A stretch of 64,000 nucleotides of DNA from Rhizobium sp. Q54 (GCA_945861895.1 CAMAWF010000008.1:1-64000), one strand, 5' to 3'; positions 10,682 through 23,970 are shown, counted from the stretch's first letter. Numbers and translations: made by a program. The notes: a model not told the origin generated them from the letters alone.

Positions 10682-12015
10682 TGCGCAAGACTTCCCTTAT
10701 TCTCCTTGGCGCGGCTGCAGGCGCGGCCCTGACGCTGTTTGCCACCCAACCACGTCTGGTGTTCCTCGGATCGAGCGCCAAGGCGGCAGTTGCCGACACC
10801 TACCGGCAGCTCAACCTCTTCGGCGACGTATTCGAGCGCGTGCGCTCCGACTACGTGGAGAAGCCGCAGGACAACAAGCTGATCGAGACGGCGATCAACG
10901 GCATGCTGGCCGGGCTCGACCCGCATTCGAGCTACATGGACCCGAAGAGCTTCAAGGACATGCAGGTGCAGACCCGCGGCGAGTTCGGCGGGCTCGGCAT
11001 CGAGGTCACCATGGAGGACGGCCTGATCAAGGTGGTGGCGCCGATCGACGAGACGCCGGCCGCCAAGGCCGGGATCATGGCGAACGACATCATCACCCAT
11101 CTCGACGACGAGGCGGTGCAGGGCCTCACGCTCAATCAGGCGGTCGAGAAGATGCGCGGGCCGATCAATACCAAGATCAAGCTCAAGGTCATGCGCAAGG
11201 GCCAGGACAAGCCGACCGAGATTTCGATCACGCGCGACATCATCCGCGTACGCTCGGTGCGCTGGAACGTGGATGGCGAAGATGTCGGCTATATCCGTCT
11301 CACCCAGTTCAACGAACAGACCACCGATGGCTTGAAGAGGGCGATCGCCGATCTCAGCGGCAAGCTCCCCGACGCCAAGCTCAAGGGCTATGTGCTCGAC
11401 CTGCGCAACAATCCGGGCGGCCTGCTCGATCAGGCGATCTCGGTGTCGAATGCCTTCCTGCAGAAAGGCGAGATCGTTTCCACCCGCGGCCGCAATCTTG
11501 AGGAGACGCAACGCTTCAACGCGCGCTCCGGCGACCTCACCAAAGGCAAGCCGGTCATCGTGCTCATCAACGGCGGTTCGGCCTCGGCGTCGGAAATTGT
11601 CGCGGGCGCGTTGCAGGATCACAAGCGCGCGACCCTGATCGGCACGCGCTCGTTCGGCAAAGGCTCGGTGCAGACCATCATTCCGCTCGGCTCCGGCAAC
11701 GGCGCATTGCGGCTGACCACTGCGCGCTACTTCACGCCGTCCGGCCGTTCGATCCAGGCTAAAGGCATTTCGCCCGATATCGAATTGCTGCAAGACGTGC
11801 CGGACGAGTTGAAAGCCAAGACCGACACCAAGGGCGAGGCTTCGCTGCGCGGCCACCTCAAGGCCGAAGGAGCCGAGGAAACCGGTTCGCAGTCGTATAT
11901 CCCGCCGGACGCCAAGAACGACAAGGCGCTCAATTTGGCGTTCGACCTGCTGCGCGGCATCAAGGTGAATTCGGCGTTCCCGCCGCGCACCAAAAACGCC
12001 GCCGCACCGAACTAA
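10678..12015 (+). CDS. ctpA: Carboxy-terminal processing protease (S41)
   Basis: The 445-residue protein has an N-terminal signal/membrane segment (TSLILLGAAAGAALTLF), a PDZ domain (about residues 95-175) and the S41 catalytic domain. The Ser/Lys dyad is visible as S303 in GGSASASEIVAG and K328 in TRSFGKGSVQT. Ctp proteases trim or degrade periplasmic proteins at their C termini, including cell-wall hydrolases, which agrees with the translational overlap with the EnvC-like gene. A strong terminator follows at 12038-12070. Confidence 0.94.
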   Translation: MMRKTSLILLGAAAGAALTLFATQPRLVFLGSSAKAAVADTYRQLNLFGDVFERVRSDYVEKPQDNKLIETAINGMLAGLDPHSSYMDPKSFKDMQVQTRGEFGGLGIEVTMEDGLIKVVAPIDETPAAKAGIMANDIITHLDDEAVQGLTLNQAVEKMRGPINTKIKLKVMRKGQDKPTEISITRDIIRVRSVRWNVDGEDVGYIRLTQFNEQTTDGLKRAIADLSGKLPDAKLKGYVLDLRNNPGGLLDQAISVSNAFLQKGEIVSTRGRNLEETQRFNARSGDLTKGKPVIVLINGGSASASEIVAGALQDHKRATLIGTRSFGKGSVQTIIPLGSGNGALRLTTARYFTPSGRSIQAKGISPDIELLQDVPDELKAKTDTKGEASLRGHLKAEGAEETGSQSYIPPDAKNDKALNLAFDLLRGIKVNSAFPPRTKNAAAPN

Positions 12016-12037
12016 ACGGACGGCATGATTTACGCTC

Positions 12038-12070
12038 CGGGGCGGCCCAGCGGCCGCCCCGATTGTTTTA
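12038..12070 (+). terminator. Intrinsic terminator after ctpA
   Basis: A perfect 10-bp stem CGGGGCGGCC/GGCCGCCCCG with loop CAGC is followed by ATTGTTTTA. It lies 22 nt after the ctpA stop. Confidence 0.75.
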
Positions 12071-12119
12071 GAGCATGATCCCGAAAAGTGGGAACCGGTT
12101 TTCGGAAAAGATCATGCTC
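12071..12119. repeat. 49-nt palindromic repeat, copy 1
   Basis: An imperfect inverted repeat beginning GAGCATGATCCCGAAAAG and ending AAAGATCATGCTC, with the centre at AACCGGTT. A second copy in opposite orientation lies at 21437-21485. The outer bases differ between copies but stay complementary (A-T here, C-G there), which points to a selected hairpin. Confidence 0.8.
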
Positions 12120-12217
12120 AAACAAAAAGCCAGAGCCAGGCCCTGATTCGATCGGAACCGATCAGACTCGAAAGCCCCGTGCTAGACTCGCCCGCATGAT
12201 TCGCGAGGGTTTAGGCC

Positions 12218-13420
12218 GTGACGGCGGATGATCTGAGCGCCCCGCTCGGCCAGAAAAAACGCAAGAAGCGCTTTGTGTTCCCGGTCGCTTTGCCCAAGGC
12301 GGTCGCCGGATTGCTCGGTCTATTCATTCTCACTGTGGTGGCGTGGAGCAGCCTGGTGGACGATCCCTTCGGCGGCGAGCCGATGGCCGTCGTCGCAACC
12401 AAGCCGCCGGCGCCCAAGACAGCTAAGACAGCCGAGGCGGCCGCCGGGGCACCGGCGAGCGGAGAGTCTCCGTCACGTTACGATGGGCCGGCAGCCAGCC
12501 AAGCCGCAGCGTCCGCGCCGCCCGGCGGCGGCAACACGATCAATATTATCGACGGCGCGAGCGGCAAGACCCAGCAGGTGGTGATCCCGGCGGCCGCCGG
12601 GGACAAGCAGGCCGCCAGCATCGACCAGCGGCACCTGGAGAAAACGCGTCACGGCAACGTTCCCAAAATCGCGGAAGACGGCAGCCGGCCTTCCAGCATC
12701 TACGCACGCCCGCTCAAACTTGCCCCCGGCAAGGCCGACGCGCCGCGCATCGCCATCGTGGTCGGCGGGCTCGGTATTTCCACCGCCGGCACCAGCGAGG
12801 CGCTGGCCAAGCTGCCCGCCGCGGTGACATTCGCCTTTGCACCCTATGGCAACGATATCGACAAACTTGTGTCGCGTGCGCGCGCGGCCGCGCATGAAAT
12901 TCTATTGCAGGCGCCGATGGAGCCGTTCGATTATCCCGACAACGATCCCGGCCCGCAGACGCTTTTGACCTCGCTGACGGCCGAGCAGAACGTCGATCGG
13001 CTGCAATGGCTGATGAGCCGGTTCCAGGGCTATGTCGGCATCGCCAATTATATGGGTGCGCGCTTCACCTCCTCGGAGGCGGCGCTGGCGCCGGTGCTGC
13101 GCGAGACCGCCAAACGGGGACTGATCTTTTTCGACGACGGCACTTCGCCGCGCAGTCTTGCGGGCCAGATCGCGGGCGGCGCGAACATTCCCTTCGCCAA
13201 GGCGGAGATCGTGCTCGACACGGTACCGACGCCGGTGGAAATCGACCGCGCGCTCGGCCGGCTGGAAATGCTGGCGCGCGACCGCGGCACCGCCGTCGGC
13301 ATCGCCACCGCATTGCCGGCGGTGATTGCGCGCATCGCGGAGTGGTCGAAGAAAGTCGAGGGCCGCGGCTTCGTGCTGGTGCCGATCACCGCGGTGGCGA
13401 TCAAGCCGAAGTCGAGCTGA
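12218..13420 (+). CDS. Divergent polysaccharide deacetylase family protein
   Basis: The 400-residue protein is anchored by one N-terminal transmembrane segment (about residues 25-45: [20 protein letters not shown]), followed by an Ala/Pro/Gly-rich linker and a divergent polysaccharide deacetylase (YibQ/DUF610-like) domain with [35 protein letters not shown] and [13 protein letters not shown]. It is probably periplasmic. The family often follows envC-ctpA, as here, suggesting a role in envelope maintenance; the substrate is unknown. The GTG at 12218 has GAGGG eight nt upstream. rppH follows after 13 nt. Confidence 0.88.
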   Translation: MTADDLSAPLGQKKRKKRFVFPVALPKAVAGLLGLFILTVVAWSSLVDDPFGGEPMAVVATKPPAPKTAKTAEAAAGAPASGESPSRYDGPAASQAAASAPPGGGNTINIIDGASGKTQQVVIPAAAGDKQAASIDQRHLEKTRHGNVPKIAEDGSRPSSIYARPLKLAPGKADAPRIAIVVGGLGISTAGTSEALAKLPAAVTFAFAPYGNDIDKLVSRARAAAHEILLQAPMEPFDYPDNDPGPQTLLTSLTAEQNVDRLQWLMSRFQGYVGIANYMGARFTSSEAALAPVLRETAKRGLIFFDDGTSPRSLAGQIAGGANIPFAKAEIVLDTVPTPVEIDRALGRLEMLARDRGTAVGIATALPAVIARIAEWSKKVEGRGFVLVPITAVAIKPKSS

Positions 13421-13433
13421 CGCGCGGCGCATC

Positions 13434-13937
13434 ATGCCCGCTTACGACTCCCTGCCCTATCGCCCCTGCGTCGGCCTCACGGTATTCAACCGCGAAGGGC
13501 TTGTGTTCATCGGCCGGCGCTCAAGCGGGCCCGAGCACATCGACGCCACTCATATTTGGCAAATGCCGCAGGGCGGCATCGATGCCAGCGAAGACCCCTA
13601 CAAGGCGGCGCTGCGCGAGCTGCACGAGGAAACCAATATCCGCTCGGTGGAAAAGCTCGGCGAGATCGCCGAATGGCTGGCCTACGACATTCCGCGAGAT
13701 ATCGCCGGCCAAGCGTGGGGCGGGAAATATCGCGGGCAAAAACAGAAATGGTTTGCGCTGCGATTCACCGGCAAGGAAAAAGAGATCGACATCGCGCATC
13801 CGGCCGCCGGCCACGATCCGGAGTTCATCGCCTGGCGTTGGGAGCCGATGAAGAATCTGCCCGCGCTGGTCGTGCCGTTCAAGCGGCAGACCTACGAGCG
13901 GGTGGTGAAGGAGTTTGGGAAGTTCGCCAAATCGTAA
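13434..13937 (+). CDS. rppH: RNA pyrophosphohydrolase (Nudix)
   Basis: Removes pyrophosphate from 5'-triphosphate RNA, starting 5'-dependent mRNA decay. The 167-residue protein shows [21 protein letters not shown]-type entry, WQMPQGGID opening the Nudix box ([10 protein letters not shown]...LRELHEETN) and WFALRFTG. The last residue of the Nudix box is Asn where most have Gly, as in many RppH proteins. It is the last gene before the convergent atp operon. Confidence 0.93.
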   Translation: MPAYDSLPYRPCVGLTVFNREGLVFIGRRSSGPEHIDATHIWQMPQGGIDASEDPYKAALRELHEETNIRSVEKLGEIAEWLAYDIPRDIAGQAWGGKYRGQKQKWFALRFTGKEKEIDIAHPAAGHDPEFIAWRWEPMKNLPALVVPFKRQTYERVVKEFGKFAKS

Positions 13938-13938
13938 T

Positions 13939-13987
13939 CCGTCATCCTGAGGTGCGAGCCCGAAGGGCGAGCCTCGAAGGATGGCGG
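13939..13987. repeat. GTCATCCTGAGG-family repeat, single copy
   Basis: A hairpin-forming element starting CCGTCATCCTGAGGTGCGAG and ending CCTCGAAGGATGGCGG, in the gap between convergent rppH and atpC. Two related copies lie at 16794-16843 and 16869-16909. It may serve as a processing or termination site for atp mRNA. Confidence 0.75.
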
Positions 13988-13994
13988 ATGAGCG

Positions 13995-14405
13995 CTAATG
14001 CAGCGCCGTGCCGGTGAGATGCTGCTGCACGCCTTTGAAATGGTCGAGCCGCGCGATCGCCTTGTCGAGCTCGGAACTCGGCTCCAGCTTGGCGATGCGC
14101 GCTTCCATCTCGGCGATGCGCGCCGCGACCACGCCGCGGTCGAAATCCTCGATCTTGTCGGCCACGTCGGCCAACACAGTGAGCCCGCCGGCGGAAACTT
14201 CCGCAAAACCGCCAAGCACGACGACGCGCTGCATGCCGCCTTCGCCGTGGATGGTGAGGATGCCCGGCCGCAGCACCGCAACCAGCGGCGCGTGGCCGGC
14301 AAGCACACCAAAATCGCCCTCGGAGCCCGGCACGTCGACCTGCTCGACCTTGCCCGAGAACGCGAGCTTTTCCGGCGAAACCAGATCGAAATGAAAGGTG
14401 GCCAT
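13995..14405 (-). CDS. atpC: ATP synthase F1 epsilon subunit
   Basis: The 136-residue protein begins [20 protein letters not shown] and contains [19 protein letters not shown], the conserved beta-sandwich of the epsilon subunit that forms the central stalk with gamma and can inhibit ATP hydrolysis. The C-terminal helical part is present ([14 protein letters not shown]). It is the last gene of the minus-strand F1 operon, 20 nt after atpD. Confidence 0.96.
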   Translation of the reverse strand: MATFHFDLVSPEKLAFSGKVEQVDVPGSEGDFGVLAGHAPLVAVLRPGILTIHGEGGMQRVVVLGGFAEVSAGGLTVLADVADKIEDFDRGVVAARIAEMEARIAKLEPSSELDKAIARLDHFKGVQQHLTGTALH

Positions 14406-14425
14406 CGTTCAGGCTTTCCGTGCGG

Positions 14426-15883
<1,458 letters not shown>

Positions 15884-15902
15884 TTACAAATTTCTCTAAG
15901 CG

Positions 15903-16778
15903 TCAGAGCGCTTCGGCGCCGGAGATGATCTCGATCAGCTCCTTGGTGATCATCGCCTGGCGGGTGCGGTTATAGGTCAGCGTCTGCTTGCGGATCATCT
16001 CGCCGGCATTGCGGGTGGCGTTGTCCATCGCGCTCATGCGCGCGCCCTGCTCGGAGGCGGCGTTTTCCAGAAGCGCGCGGAACACCTGCACCGCCAGATT
16101 GCGCGGGAGAAGTTCGCCGAGAATTTCCTCTTCCTCCGGCTCGTATTCATAGGCCGCGGCGGGGCCGCCTTGCTTGGACGGCTCGAACACCGGCGGGATC
16201 ACCTGCTGCGCGGTCGGGGTCTGCGCGATCACCGATTTGAAGCGCGAGAAGAACAGCGTGCAGACATCGAACTCGCCGGCCTCGAAGCGCTTGATGATAT
16301 TGTCGGTGACCATCTGCGCCTGCGCGAAGCCGATCTGCTTGACGCCGCGCAGTTCGATCACTTCCACGATTTGTTTTTCATACAGCCGGCGGAGCTGGTC
16401 GAAGCCCTTGCGGCCGACGCAAAGAATCTTGACCTGCTTGCCTGCGTTGGCGAGCGCATTGGCGCGTTCGCGCGCCAGCCGCACGATGGACGAATTGAAC
16501 GGCCCGCACAGCCCGCGCTCGGCAGTGCAGACCACAAGCAGATGCACTTTGTCGGCGCCGGTGCCGGCCAGCAGCCGCGGGGCGGAATCGCTGCCGGCCA
16601 CCGCGGAAGCGATGTTGCCGAGCACCCGGTCCATGCGTTCGGCAAACGGACGCGCCGCTTCCGCCGCCTGTTGCGCGCGGCGCAGCTTCGAGGCCGCGAC
16701 CATCTGCATGGCCTTGGTGATCTTTTGCGTCGCCTTGGTGGAGGCGATGCGATTGCGCATGTCCTTGAGGGAGGCCAT
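15903..16778 (-). CDS. atpG: ATP synthase F1 gamma subunit
   Basis: The rotor shaft of F1, 291 residues. The N terminus [20 protein letters not shown] and C terminus with [20 protein letters not shown] are the two conserved coiled-coil helices; GLCGPFNSS lies between. The distance to atpA upstream is 153 nt, larger than the other gaps in the operon, because an inverted pair of repeats lies there. Confidence 0.97.
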   Translation of the reverse strand: MASLKDMRNRIASTKATQKITKAMQMVAASKLRRAQQAAEAARPFAERMDRVLGNIASAVAGSDSAPRLLAGTGADKVHLLVVCTAERGLCGPFNSSIVRLARERANALANAGKQVKILCVGRKGFDQLRRLYEKQIVEVIELRGVKQIGFAQAQMVTDNIIKRFEAGEFDVCTLFFSRFKSVIAQTPTAQQVIPPVFEPSKQGGPAAAYEYEPEEEEILGELLPRNLAVQVFRALLENAASEQGARMSAMDNATRNAGEMIRKQTLTYNRTRQAMITKELIEIISGAEAL

Positions 16779-16793
16779 CGCGCTACTCTCTCT

Positions 16794-16843
16794 CCGTCAT
16801 CCTGAGGTGGACGCGCGTAGCGCGGCCCTCGAAGGATGTACGG
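16794..16843. repeat. GTCATCCTGAGG-family repeat, left member of inverted pair
   Basis: Starts CCGTCATCCTGAGG and ends CCTCGAAGGATGTACGG with an internal GCGCG/CGCGC hairpin. It lies in the atpA-atpG gap, facing the copy at 16869-16909. Confidence 0.75.
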
Positions 16844-16868
16844 CCAATATTTGCAAAACCTTGGCCGT

Positions 16869-16909
16869 CGCCCTTCGAGGCTCGCTTCGCTCGCACCTCA
16901 GGGTGACGG
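16869..16909. repeat. GTCATCCTGAGG-family repeat, right member of inverted pair
   Basis: Reads CGCCCTTCGAGGCTCGCTTC on the plus strand and ends CACCTCAGGGTGACGG, i.e. the same element in the opposite orientation to 16794-16843. The pair would form a long double hairpin within atp mRNA. Confidence 0.75.
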
Positions 16910-16931
16910 ATCATGTTCATTACTTGGAGCA

Positions 16932-19024
<2,093 letters not shown>

Positions 19025-19162
19025 CGGGGTTCGTCGAACTGCACAATCTGGCAAGCTTGGCTTGCAAGCTTGGCGCCGTCGCGGAAGAGGCGGCGCAAAC
19101 TCTTGGAATCCAAGAGGGAATTCCGACCTCGGAGGACGTCGCGGAAGCCCGCGGAAACCCTC

Positions 19163-19180
19163 GCAAAATCGCGATTTTGC
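19163..19180. promoter_or_regulatory. 18-nt perfect palindrome upstream of atpH
   Basis: GCAAAATCGCGATTTTGC is perfectly self-complementary and lies about 140 nt before the atpH start, partly overlapping the -10 of the candidate atp promoter. It could be an operator or a hairpin at the mRNA 5' end. Confidence 0.45.
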
Positions 19181-19205
19181 TAACACAGCGGGGACGGCGG
19201 TGCAA
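19177..19205 (-). promoter_or_regulatory. Candidate promoter of atpHAGDC
   Basis: On the minus strand TTGCAC is followed after 17 nt by TAGCAA. The -10 match is weak (three of six), so the call rests mainly on position in the only gap before the operon. Confidence 0.35.
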
Positions 19206-19238
19206 CACGGCGCAATGTCGCGAAACCGCGAAATATGC

Positions 19239-21422
19239 TCAAAAAAAGCTCTGCGGATCGACATCCACTTGCAGCTTGACGCTGCCGCGCGGCTTCGGCG
19301 CTTGGGCGAGCCATTGCCGCAGATAGCCCGAGAGATCGAAGGCGCGCGGCGATTTCACCAGCAGCCGGAAGCGATGCCGCCCGCGCACGACCGCGACCGG
19401 CGCTTCCGCCGGTCCCAGCACGCGCACGGCTTCGTCATGCGGCGCGGCGGAGGCCAGCTGGCGCGCGTAGCCTTCCGCCGCATGCCGGTCGCCGGCGGTG
19501 ACGACCATGCTGGCAAGCCGGCCGAACGGCGGATAGCCGGTCGCCTCGCGCAGCGCGATCTCGCTGGAATAAAACGCGTCGCGGTCGCCGACGATGAGCG
19601 CGCGCATCACCGGATGTTCCGGCTGATGGGTCTGCAAAAATCCATGCCCCTGCCCGGCCTCGCGCCCGGCGCGGCCGACCACCTGATGCAGCAGTTGGAA
19701 GGTGCGCTCCGCCGCGCGCGGATCGCCGTTGCCGAGGCCCAAATCGGCATCGACGACGCCGACCAGATTGAGTTTCGGAAAATGATGCCCCTTGGCGACA
19801 AGCTGCGTGCCGATGACGATATCGAAGCGGCCTTGCGCGATGTCGTCGAGTTCCTGCCGCAGCCGCTCCACCGACTCCACGAGATCGCTCGACAGCACGA
19901 GGATGCGGCTGCCGGGAAACAGTTCGGCCGCCTCCTGCTCCAGCCGTTCGACGCCGGGGCCGACCGGCATAAAGCTGTCGGTGGCGTGGCATTTCGGGCA
20001 TTCCTTCGGCTGCGGCGTCGAGAAGCCGCAGTGGTGGCACACAAGCTGCCGGCGGAATCTGTGGTCGACGAGCCAGGCGTCGCAGTCCGGGCAATGCATG
20101 CGGAAGCCGCAGGCGCGGCAGAGCGTGAGCGGCGCATAGCCGCGCCGGTTGAGGAACAACAGCGCCTGCTCGCCGCGCGAGAGCGCGATCTTCACGGCTT
20201 CGGCGAGACGCGGCGCGATGAAGCGCCCGCGCGGCGGACCCTCGCGCGTCATGTCGATGGCTTCGATCGAGGGCTGATGCTGGCCGCCGAAACGTTCCGG
20301 CAAATGCAGCCGTTTGTAGCGTCCGCGCCGGGCGTTGACTTCCGTCTCCACCGACGGCGTCGCCGAGGCGAGCACGATGGGGATCTGCGCGACATTGGCG
20401 CGCACCACCGCCATGTCGCGGGCGTGATAATGCGCGCCGTCTTCCTGCTTGTAGGCGGGGTCGTGCTCTTCATCGACCAGGATCAATCCGAGATCGGCAT
20501 ACGGCAAAAACAGCGCCGAGCGCGCGCCGACGATCACCGGCACTTGGTTGGCCGCCACCGCGCCCCAAGTGCGTGCGCGCCTGCGCGGCGTGAGTTGCGA
20601 ATGCCATTCCGCCGGCGGCACGCCGAAGCGCGCGGCGAAGCGGTCGCGGAATTGCGCGGTGAGTGCGATCTCCGGCATTAGGATCAGCGTCTGCCGCTTG
20701 CGCCGGATATTTTCCGCCACCGCCTCGAAATAGACTTCCGTCTTGCCCGAACCGGTGACGCCGTCGATCAGCGTCGCGCTGTAGCCGCCGCGCGCGACGG
20801 TTTCGCGGATGGCATCGGCGGCCGCGCGCTGCGCCGGGGTGAAATCCGGCGCCAAAAAATCGGGGTCGGGCGGCGACGCCACCGGCTCCGTCGGCAGCAC
20901 CACGGTTTCCAGAGTGCCTTCGTCGATCAAACCGTCGATCACGCCGGTGCTGACGCCGGCTTCCTTTATGGCGTTGCTTTTCGAATGCGTCAGCCCATCG
21001 GCAAAAAACTGCAATGCCCGCGCCCGCGCCGGAGTCATGCGTGCAGGCGGCGGACCCGCAAGCCGCACGCCGACGCGCTCGCGCTCCGGGCCGAGATGCT
21101 CGCCCATGCGCAGCGCCATGCGCAGCACCATGCCTCGCGGCGAGAGCGTGTAGTCGGCGACCCAATCGATAAATTTGCGTATTTCGCCTTTGAGCGGCGG
21201 GATATCGAGCTTGCCGGCAACGTCCTTCATCCGGTTGTGCAGACGCGAATTTGGCGACGCGTTCTCGGCCCACACCGCGCCGGTCACCGCGCGGGACCCA
21301 AGCGGCACCGTCACCAGGTCGCCGGGGTTCAAATCGAGCCCGTCCGGCACCCGGTAGGAATAGGCCCGGTCGAGCGCTACCGGCACCAAAACATCGACAA
21401 CACGCTTGGTCATTGGCGTCAT
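19239..21422 (-). CDS. priA: Primosomal protein N' (replication restart helicase)
   Basis: PriA reloads the replisome at stalled forks. From ATG 21422 it has 727 residues: an N-terminal DNA-binding part ([20 protein letters not shown]), helicase motif [15 protein letters not shown], motif [16 protein letters not shown], and the zinc-binding cysteines [20 protein letters not shown] and CPKC. The frame is open to 21554, but that extension runs through the 49-nt repeat and is unlikely to be coding. ATG 21413 is an alternative start. xerC diverges. Confidence 0.95.
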   Translation of the reverse strand: MTPMTKRVVDVLVPVALDRAYSYRVPDGLDLNPGDLVTVPLGSRAVTGAVWAENASPNSRLHNRMKDVAGKLDIPPLKGEIRKFIDWVADYTLSPRGMVLRMALRMGEHLGPERERVGVRLAGPPPARMTPARARALQFFADGLTHSKSNAIKEAGVSTGVIDGLIDEGTLETVVLPTEPVASPPDPDFLAPDFTPAQRAAADAIRETVARGGYSATLIDGVTGSGKTEVYFEAVAENIRRKRQTLILMPEIALTAQFRDRFAARFGVPPAEWHSQLTPRRRARTWGAVAANQVPVIVGARSALFLPYADLGLILVDEEHDPAYKQEDGAHYHARDMAVVRANVAQIPIVLASATPSVETEVNARRGRYKRLHLPERFGGQHQPSIEAIDMTREGPPRGRFIAPRLAEAVKIALSRGEQALLFLNRRGYAPLTLCRACGFRMHCPDCDAWLVDHRFRRQLVCHHCGFSTPQPKECPKCHATDSFMPVGPGVERLEQEAAELFPGSRILVLSSDLVESVERLRQELDDIAQGRFDIVIGTQLVAKGHHFPKLNLVGVVDADLGLGNGDPRAAERTFQLLHQVVGRAGREAGQGHGFLQTHQPEHPVMRALIVGDRDAFYSSEIALREATGYPPFGRLASMVVTAGDRHAAEGYARQLASAAPHDEAVRVLGPAEAPVAVVRGRHRFRLLVKSPRAFDLSGYLRQWLAQAPKPRGSVKLQVDVDPQSFF

Positions 21423-21436
21423 GGGCTTTTTTGCTT

Positions 21437-21485
21437 GCGCATGATCTTGGCCGAAAACCGGTTTCCACTTTTCGGGATCATGCGC
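21437..21485. repeat. 49-nt palindromic repeat, copy 2
   Basis: Inverted orientation relative to 12071-12119. The arms begin GCGCATGATC and end GATCATGCGC. It lies between the divergent priA and xerC starts. Confidence 0.8.
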
Positions 21486-21528
21486 TGGTCTGGCCGATTC
21501 CGGGCGCTTAAGGAAGGGTGAAGGAAAA

Positions 21529-22512
21529 ATGGCGATGATCGCCGCCATGTCCAATCCCCGCCGCAGGGAAGACGATCTCTCTTTCGCCGCGCCCGACGTG
21601 GCGGCCGAGATAACGCGCTGGCTCGGCTATCTTGGAACCGAAAAGCGGATGTCGCCGAAGACGCTGGAGGCCTACCGGCGCGACGCCGGCCAGTTTCTTT
21701 TCTTTCTCGCCGGACATTTCGGCGCCAGGCCGTCGCTGGCCAAGCTCGCCAGGCTCAAGCCGCAGGACGTGCGCGCCTTTATGGCGGCGCGGCGCGCGCA
21801 AGGCATCGGCAGCCGGTCGCTGATGCGCGTGCTCGCCGGTGCGCGCTCGTTCGCGCGTTTCCTTGAGCGCAGCGGCAAGGGAAAAGTGGCTGCGCTTTCC
21901 GCCGTGCGCGCGCCGAAAGTGAGCAAGACGCTGCCGAAGCCGCTGACCGTCGCCGCCGCCAAGCGCATCGCCGACACTGAATTGCGCGCGGGCGAAGCGC
22001 GCGAACCCTGGATCGTCGCGCGCGATGCCGCGGTGCTGGCACTGCTCTATGGCTCGGGCTTGCGCATTTCCGAAGCGCTCGGCCTGCGCCGCATGGACGT
22101 GCCTGCGCCCGGAGCGGGTGACGTCATCATTGTCACCGGCAAAGGCAACAAGCAGCGCATGGTGCCGGTGCTCCCGCAGGTGCTCAAGCTGATCGCGGAT
22201 TACGTCGCGCTCTGCCCGTTCGACCTGGCCGCGGACGGCGCGTTGTTTACCGGCGCGCGCGGCGGGCCGCTGTCGCCGCGCATCGTGCAGCTTGCGATGG
22301 CTCAACTGCGCGGCGCGCTCGGCCTCGCCGAAACCGCAACCCCGCACGCGTTGCGGCATTCCTTCGCCACCCATCTGCTGGCGCGCGGCGGCGACCTGCG
22401 CGCCATCCAGGAACTGCTGGGACACGCCTCGCTCTCGACGACGCAGATCTACACCGCCGTCGATAGCGAGCGGCTGTTGGAAGTCTACCGCAGCGCCCAC
22501 CCGCGCGCATAA
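21529..22512 (+). CDS. xerC: Tyrosine recombinase XerC
   Basis: Resolves chromosome dimers at dif together with XerD. The 327-residue protein has the N-terminal SAM-like DNA-binding domain (SPKTLEAYRRDAGQFLFFLA) and a catalytic domain with Arg in YGSGLRISEALGL, the Lys in GKGNKQR, HALRHSFATHLL, and the C-terminal GHASLSTTQIYTAVD with the nucleophilic Tyr. GAAGGAAAA directly precedes the ATG. XerC rather than XerD is chosen because it is divergent to priA, as in related genomes; sequence alone does not settle this. Confidence 0.88.
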   Translation: MAMIAAMSNPRRREDDLSFAAPDVAAEITRWLGYLGTEKRMSPKTLEAYRRDAGQFLFFLAGHFGARPSLAKLARLKPQDVRAFMAARRAQGIGSRSLMRVLAGARSFARFLERSGKGKVAALSAVRAPKVSKTLPKPLTVAAAKRIADTELRAGEAREPWIVARDAAVLALLYGSGLRISEALGLRRMDVPAPGAGDVIIVTGKGNKQRMVPVLPQVLKLIADYVALCPFDLAADGALFTGARGGPLSPRIVQLAMAQLRGALGLAETATPHALRHSFATHLLARGGDLRAIQELLGHASLSTTQIYTAVDSERLLEVYRSAHPRA

Positions 22513-22609
22513 AACTAACATTTATTCGACCTATAAGGCGCGCTAATCCCTTGCGCGGCGGCCCGACTTCGTTTCATCGTTTGCTGCCGAGATACTTCCG
22601 GAGGGGGCT

Positions 22610-23194
22610 ATGGCGGGACCGCACGAAAATCTGGAGCATGCCGAACACGCTGCGCATACCAACAAGAACATCGCTCTGCTGATTTCGGTGATCGCGCTGT
22701 TTCTGGCGTTTTCGGAAACGCTGGGAAAGAGCGCGCAAACGTCGGCCATCAGCTACAACGTCGAAGCCTCCAACCTGTGGGCGTTTTTCCAGGCCAAGAC
22801 CATCCGCATGACCACGCTGACCACCGCGGCCGAGACGCGGAAGATCGATTCCGCCGCAACCGCCGAGGCCGCGATCAAGGACGTCATGGCGAAGCAGATC
22901 GACACCTGGCAGAAGACCGCGGCGCGCTACAACGACGAACCGGACACCAATGAGGGGCGCAAGCAGCTCGCCGCCCGCGCCAAGGACGCCGAGAGCAAGC
23001 GCGATACCGCGATGGCGCGCTATCACCATTACGAGGTGGCTTCAGCCGCCTTCCAGATCGGCATCGTGCTGGCGTCAGCCACCATCATCACCAGCATGAT
23101 GATGCTGGCCTGGCTTTCGGTCAGCTTGGCGGGCCTCGGTCTTATGTTTACGGCGATCGGCTTTTTCGCGCCGCATGCAGTGCACCTGTTCTGA
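22610..23194 (+). CDS. DUF4337 membrane protein
   Basis: The 194-residue protein has one N-terminal transmembrane helix (NIALLISVIALFLAFSETLG), a central soluble helical part rich in Ala/Lys/Asp (about residues 45-145) and two C-terminal helices (IGIVLASATIITSMMMLAWL; LAGLGLMFTAIGFFA). The start HENLEHAEHAAH is histidine-rich and typical of DUF4337 proteins. The function is unknown. A strong CCGGAGGGGGC precedes the ATG. It is convergent with the SDR gene, only 8 nt apart. Confidence 0.8.
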   Translation: MAGPHENLEHAEHAAHTNKNIALLISVIALFLAFSETLGKSAQTSAISYNVEASNLWAFFQAKTIRMTTLTTAAETRKIDSAATAEAAIKDVMAKQIDTWQKTAARYNDEPDTNEGRKQLAARAKDAESKRDTAMARYHHYEVASAAFQIGIVLASATIITSMMMLAWLSVSLAGLGLMFTAIGFFAPHAVHLF

Positions 23195-23202
23195 CGTCGC
23201 GA

Positions 23203-23970
23203 TCAGCTACGAACGCGGCCGCCGTCGACGTTGAGCGTTTGCCCGGTGATGAAAGCGGCGTCGTCGCTGGTGAGAAACGAGACAGCCCCAACCAGGTCGT
23301 CCGGCTCTTCCGGCCGCTTGATCGCCTGAAGCTGCGCGACGGATTTCAGCTCATCGTCCATGGTGGCAAAGCCGGCGCGCGGCGCGCGCCCGAGCGCGCC
23401 CGGCGTGCGCGTGAGGCCGGGCTGGATGGCGTTGACGGTGATCCCGTGGGCCCCAAGTTCGCTCGCCAGCGCACGGGTGAATCCGACGACGCCGGCCTTG
23501 CTGGTGACGTAGTGGACGAAGCCGGTGACCACCGAACCGACGGTGCTCGACGACAAGTTGACGATGCGGCCCCAGCCGCGCTGCTTCATGCCCGGGACGA
23601 AGGCTGAAGTGACGAGGAAAAGCCCATCGAGATTGGTCGCGAGGATGCGCCGCCAGTCGGCAAAGCTCATAGTGTCGAAAGCCTGATTGGGAAACAGCCC
23701 GGCGCAATTGATGAGAATGTCGCAGCTGCCGAATTTTTTCTCGACCCCGCGCGCCATCGCCTTGACCGACTCCTCCGAGGATACGTCGCATTTGCAGGCG
23801 AGCGCCTGCCGGCCGGCGGCCTCGACCATTTTCACCGTGGCATCGGCCGCGCCGATATCGGCGATGGCCACATGCACGCCCTCTTCCGCCAGCCGTTTTG
23901 CAAACGCCTGCCCCAGCCCGCTGGCGCCGCCGGTGATGACGGCAATTTTGTCCTTGTGGCCTTTGGCCAT
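23203..23970 (-). CDS. SDR-family oxidoreductase
   Basis: The 255-residue short-chain dehydrogenase has the NAD(P) motif TGGASGLGQ, the acidic residue after beta-2 (IADIG), CDVSS, NCAGLFP, catalytic Ser in [10 protein letters not shown] and YVTSK as the Tyr-x-x-x-Lys pair. It resembles 3-oxoacyl-ACP reductase-type or hydroxyacyl-CoA-type SDRs, but the substrate cannot be read from the sequence. It lies 44 nt after lpd on the same strand and could be the last gene of the TCA operon. Confidence 0.85.
   Translation of the reverse strand: MAKGHKDKIAVITGGASGLGQAFAKRLAEEGVHVAIADIGAADATVKMVEAAGRQALACKCDVSSEESVKAMARGVEKKFGSCDILINCAGLFPNQAFDTMSFADWRRILATNLDGLFLVTSAFVPGMKQRGWGRIVNLSSSTVGSVVTGFVHYVTSKAGVVGFTRALASELGAHGITVNAIQPGLTRTPGALGRAPRAGFATMDDELKSVAQLQAIKRPEEPDDLVGAVSFLTSDDAAFITGQTLNVDGGRVRS

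Noticed and set aside
12218-13420. Active NodB-type chitooligosaccharide deacetylase
   Set aside because: The domain is of the divergent YibQ type and lacks clear NodB metal-binding motifs, so no such activity is claimed.
21423-21554. N-terminal extension of PriA
   Set aside because: It would translate the 49-nt palindrome and overlap the xerC start; family homology begins at [10 protein letters not shown].
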